From an uncultured Butyrivibrio sp. (GTDB taxonomy: Bacteria > Bacillota > Clostridia > Lachnospirales > Lachnospiraceae): 45,186 nt of DNA. The translations under genes were made by a program, and so were the position numbers. The notes beneath the pieces are model-generated. The model was not told the DNA's origin and ran no database searches. It saw only the letters and a list, made by a program, of their open reading frames with translations. This document shows, piece after piece, positions 44,320-45,186 of the stretch. The DNA lies in assembly GCA_945928575.1 (NCBI GenBank), contig CAMENP010000019.1:1-45186 (forward strand), in the 5' to 3' direction. Position 1 is the stretch's first letter. Each line of letters opens with the position of its first letter.

Positions 44320-45147
44320 TTACATATTATCAACGCGTACTACGTCCGCTCCTGCATTGACTTCATCCAATGCTGACAAAATATAATATACATACTGGTT
44401 GACAGGCGTCGGTATATTGTATTTTTTACCAAGTTTAACGACGTAACCGCACAACATATCATTTTCGGTTTTCTTGTGAAGCATGAAATCCTGAAGCATG
44501 GAGCAGGTATTTTCCGGTGGGTACACTTTATAAATATCCATCAGTTCATCAACATCCTTCATTGACACCGTCGCTCCCGATGCAATCGCCACGCTCAATG
44601 CTTCTTCCATTATCATGCGTCTTGCTGCATTGGCAGGTGCAAGCTGCTGAAAATAGCTATGGCTGCCGCGTAAAACAGTATTGGTACAATTTCCGCCCAC
44701 ATTAAGAAGGAATTTCCACCACATATCATGTATCATATCTTCCGGAACCTTGAATTCAATTCCCGCGGATGTAAACAAATCCACTACTGCCTGCAGTCTT
44801 TCGGTGTATGGTTCTGTATTATGTGCCTCTCCGATAAGGATTCCGGCCTCCTTGGGCGAAACTTTAAATGTTCCGTCTCCGTAATTAATTGTAGATAAAC
44901 TACATATACCATATATGCATTTTTCTATTCCGTATTTCTCACCGATGATTTCCCTGCTGTCAACTCCGTTCATCAACGACAAGATTATCGTATTCGGCCC
45001 TATATGGTTACGCATATCTATAACTGCCTGCGGAAGTGATGCATACTTGACAGCTACAATCAGTAAATCTGCCGGTTCAACATTCTCTTCCGGTGCTGTT
45101 ACATAGCAGTCATAGTGTTTATTATTTACTATCCTTAAATGAAAAAC
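44320..45147 (-). pseudogene. Ketopantoate reductase family protein, 5' end missing
   Basis: The frame is open from 45147 to the stop at 44320, but a TGA at 45148-45150 cuts it. Family blocks begin at ADLLIVAVKY (about codon 24), LSLMNGVDSRE, GICSL, the lysine in WWKFLLNVGGN, and SMLQDFMLHKKTENDML, matching ApbA/PanE. The N-terminal GxGxxG nucleotide loop, about 70 residues earlier, is absent and no other frame in the last 36 bp restores it. ATG 45015 lies inside the domain and would give a protein without a full NADPH site. Either a frameshift/insertion broke the gene or its start lies beyond the window after a sequence error. Confidence 0.6.
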
Positions 45148-45186
45148 TCAGTGCAAAATCAAAAGGTTTTCTAATACATTAAATAT

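Overview
The window looks like a chromosomal segment of an anaerobic, spore-forming Firmicute, most likely a member of the Lachnospiraceae (class Clostridia). The reasons are a spoIID-spoIIQ sporulation pair, strong AGGAGG ribosome binding sites, T-box and SAM-I leader RNAs, a Clostridia-type M16C peptidase, glycogen phosphorylase, and codon use with moderate to low GC. The genus is not resolved. No rRNA, tRNA, phage, complete insertion sequence or CRISPR array was seen.

Layout. 1-911: no confident gene; two different GC-rich tandem repeat arrays flank an AT-rich stretch. 912-3830: spoIIQ-like and spoIID genes (minus strand), then murI and a small membrane protein (plus strand). 3831-8160: ilvH, ilvB and three uncharacterised genes in one minus-strand operon. 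8277-12526: serine hydrolase lipoprotein, YibE/F-type membrane protein and a secreted purple-acid-phosphatase-like enzyme. 12660-22948: a minus-strand surface glycopolymer operon: ABC exporter, UDP-galactopyranose mutase, SDR enzyme, two LicD-family transferases, a TarI-type cytidylyltransferase, a large TagF-like polymerase and an acyltransferase. 23077-29004: ileS under an isoleucine T-box leader, with glgP 18 bp behind it. 29050-31264: a two-component pair. 31360-32757: metK under a SAM-I riboswitch. 32833-35718: M16C peptidase. 35954-37333: a diaminopimelate-decarboxylase-type PLP enzyme on the plus strand.

The most interesting part is 37374-45147, a tight minus-strand operon. It encodes a fully split biotin-dependent carboxylase: biotin carboxylase, a 73-residue biotin carrier and two carboxyltransferase subunits. 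The carboxyltransferase subunits resemble the corresponding domains of single-chain urea carboxylase more than the 5-oxoprolinase subunits PxpB/PxpC. The same operon carries a methionine gamma-lyase-type enzyme, an AEC-family transporter, an aminotransferase and a ketopantoate-reductase-family protein that is broken at its N-terminus near the window edge. No allophanate hydrolase or PxpA is present, so the substrate is unknown. An undescribed N- or C-carboxylation pathway linked to sulfur amino acids or 2-oxo acids is a reasonable hypothesis.

Other points are the TarI plus two LicD-family transferases (the protein families used in the mammalian ISPD/fukutin/FKRP ribitol-phosphate pathway), structured 61-, 44- and 95-bp repeat families, a cysteine-rich insertion in IlvB, and a catalytically dead LytM domain in the SpoIIQ-like protein. 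All functional statements rest on reading motifs by eye; no database search was run.
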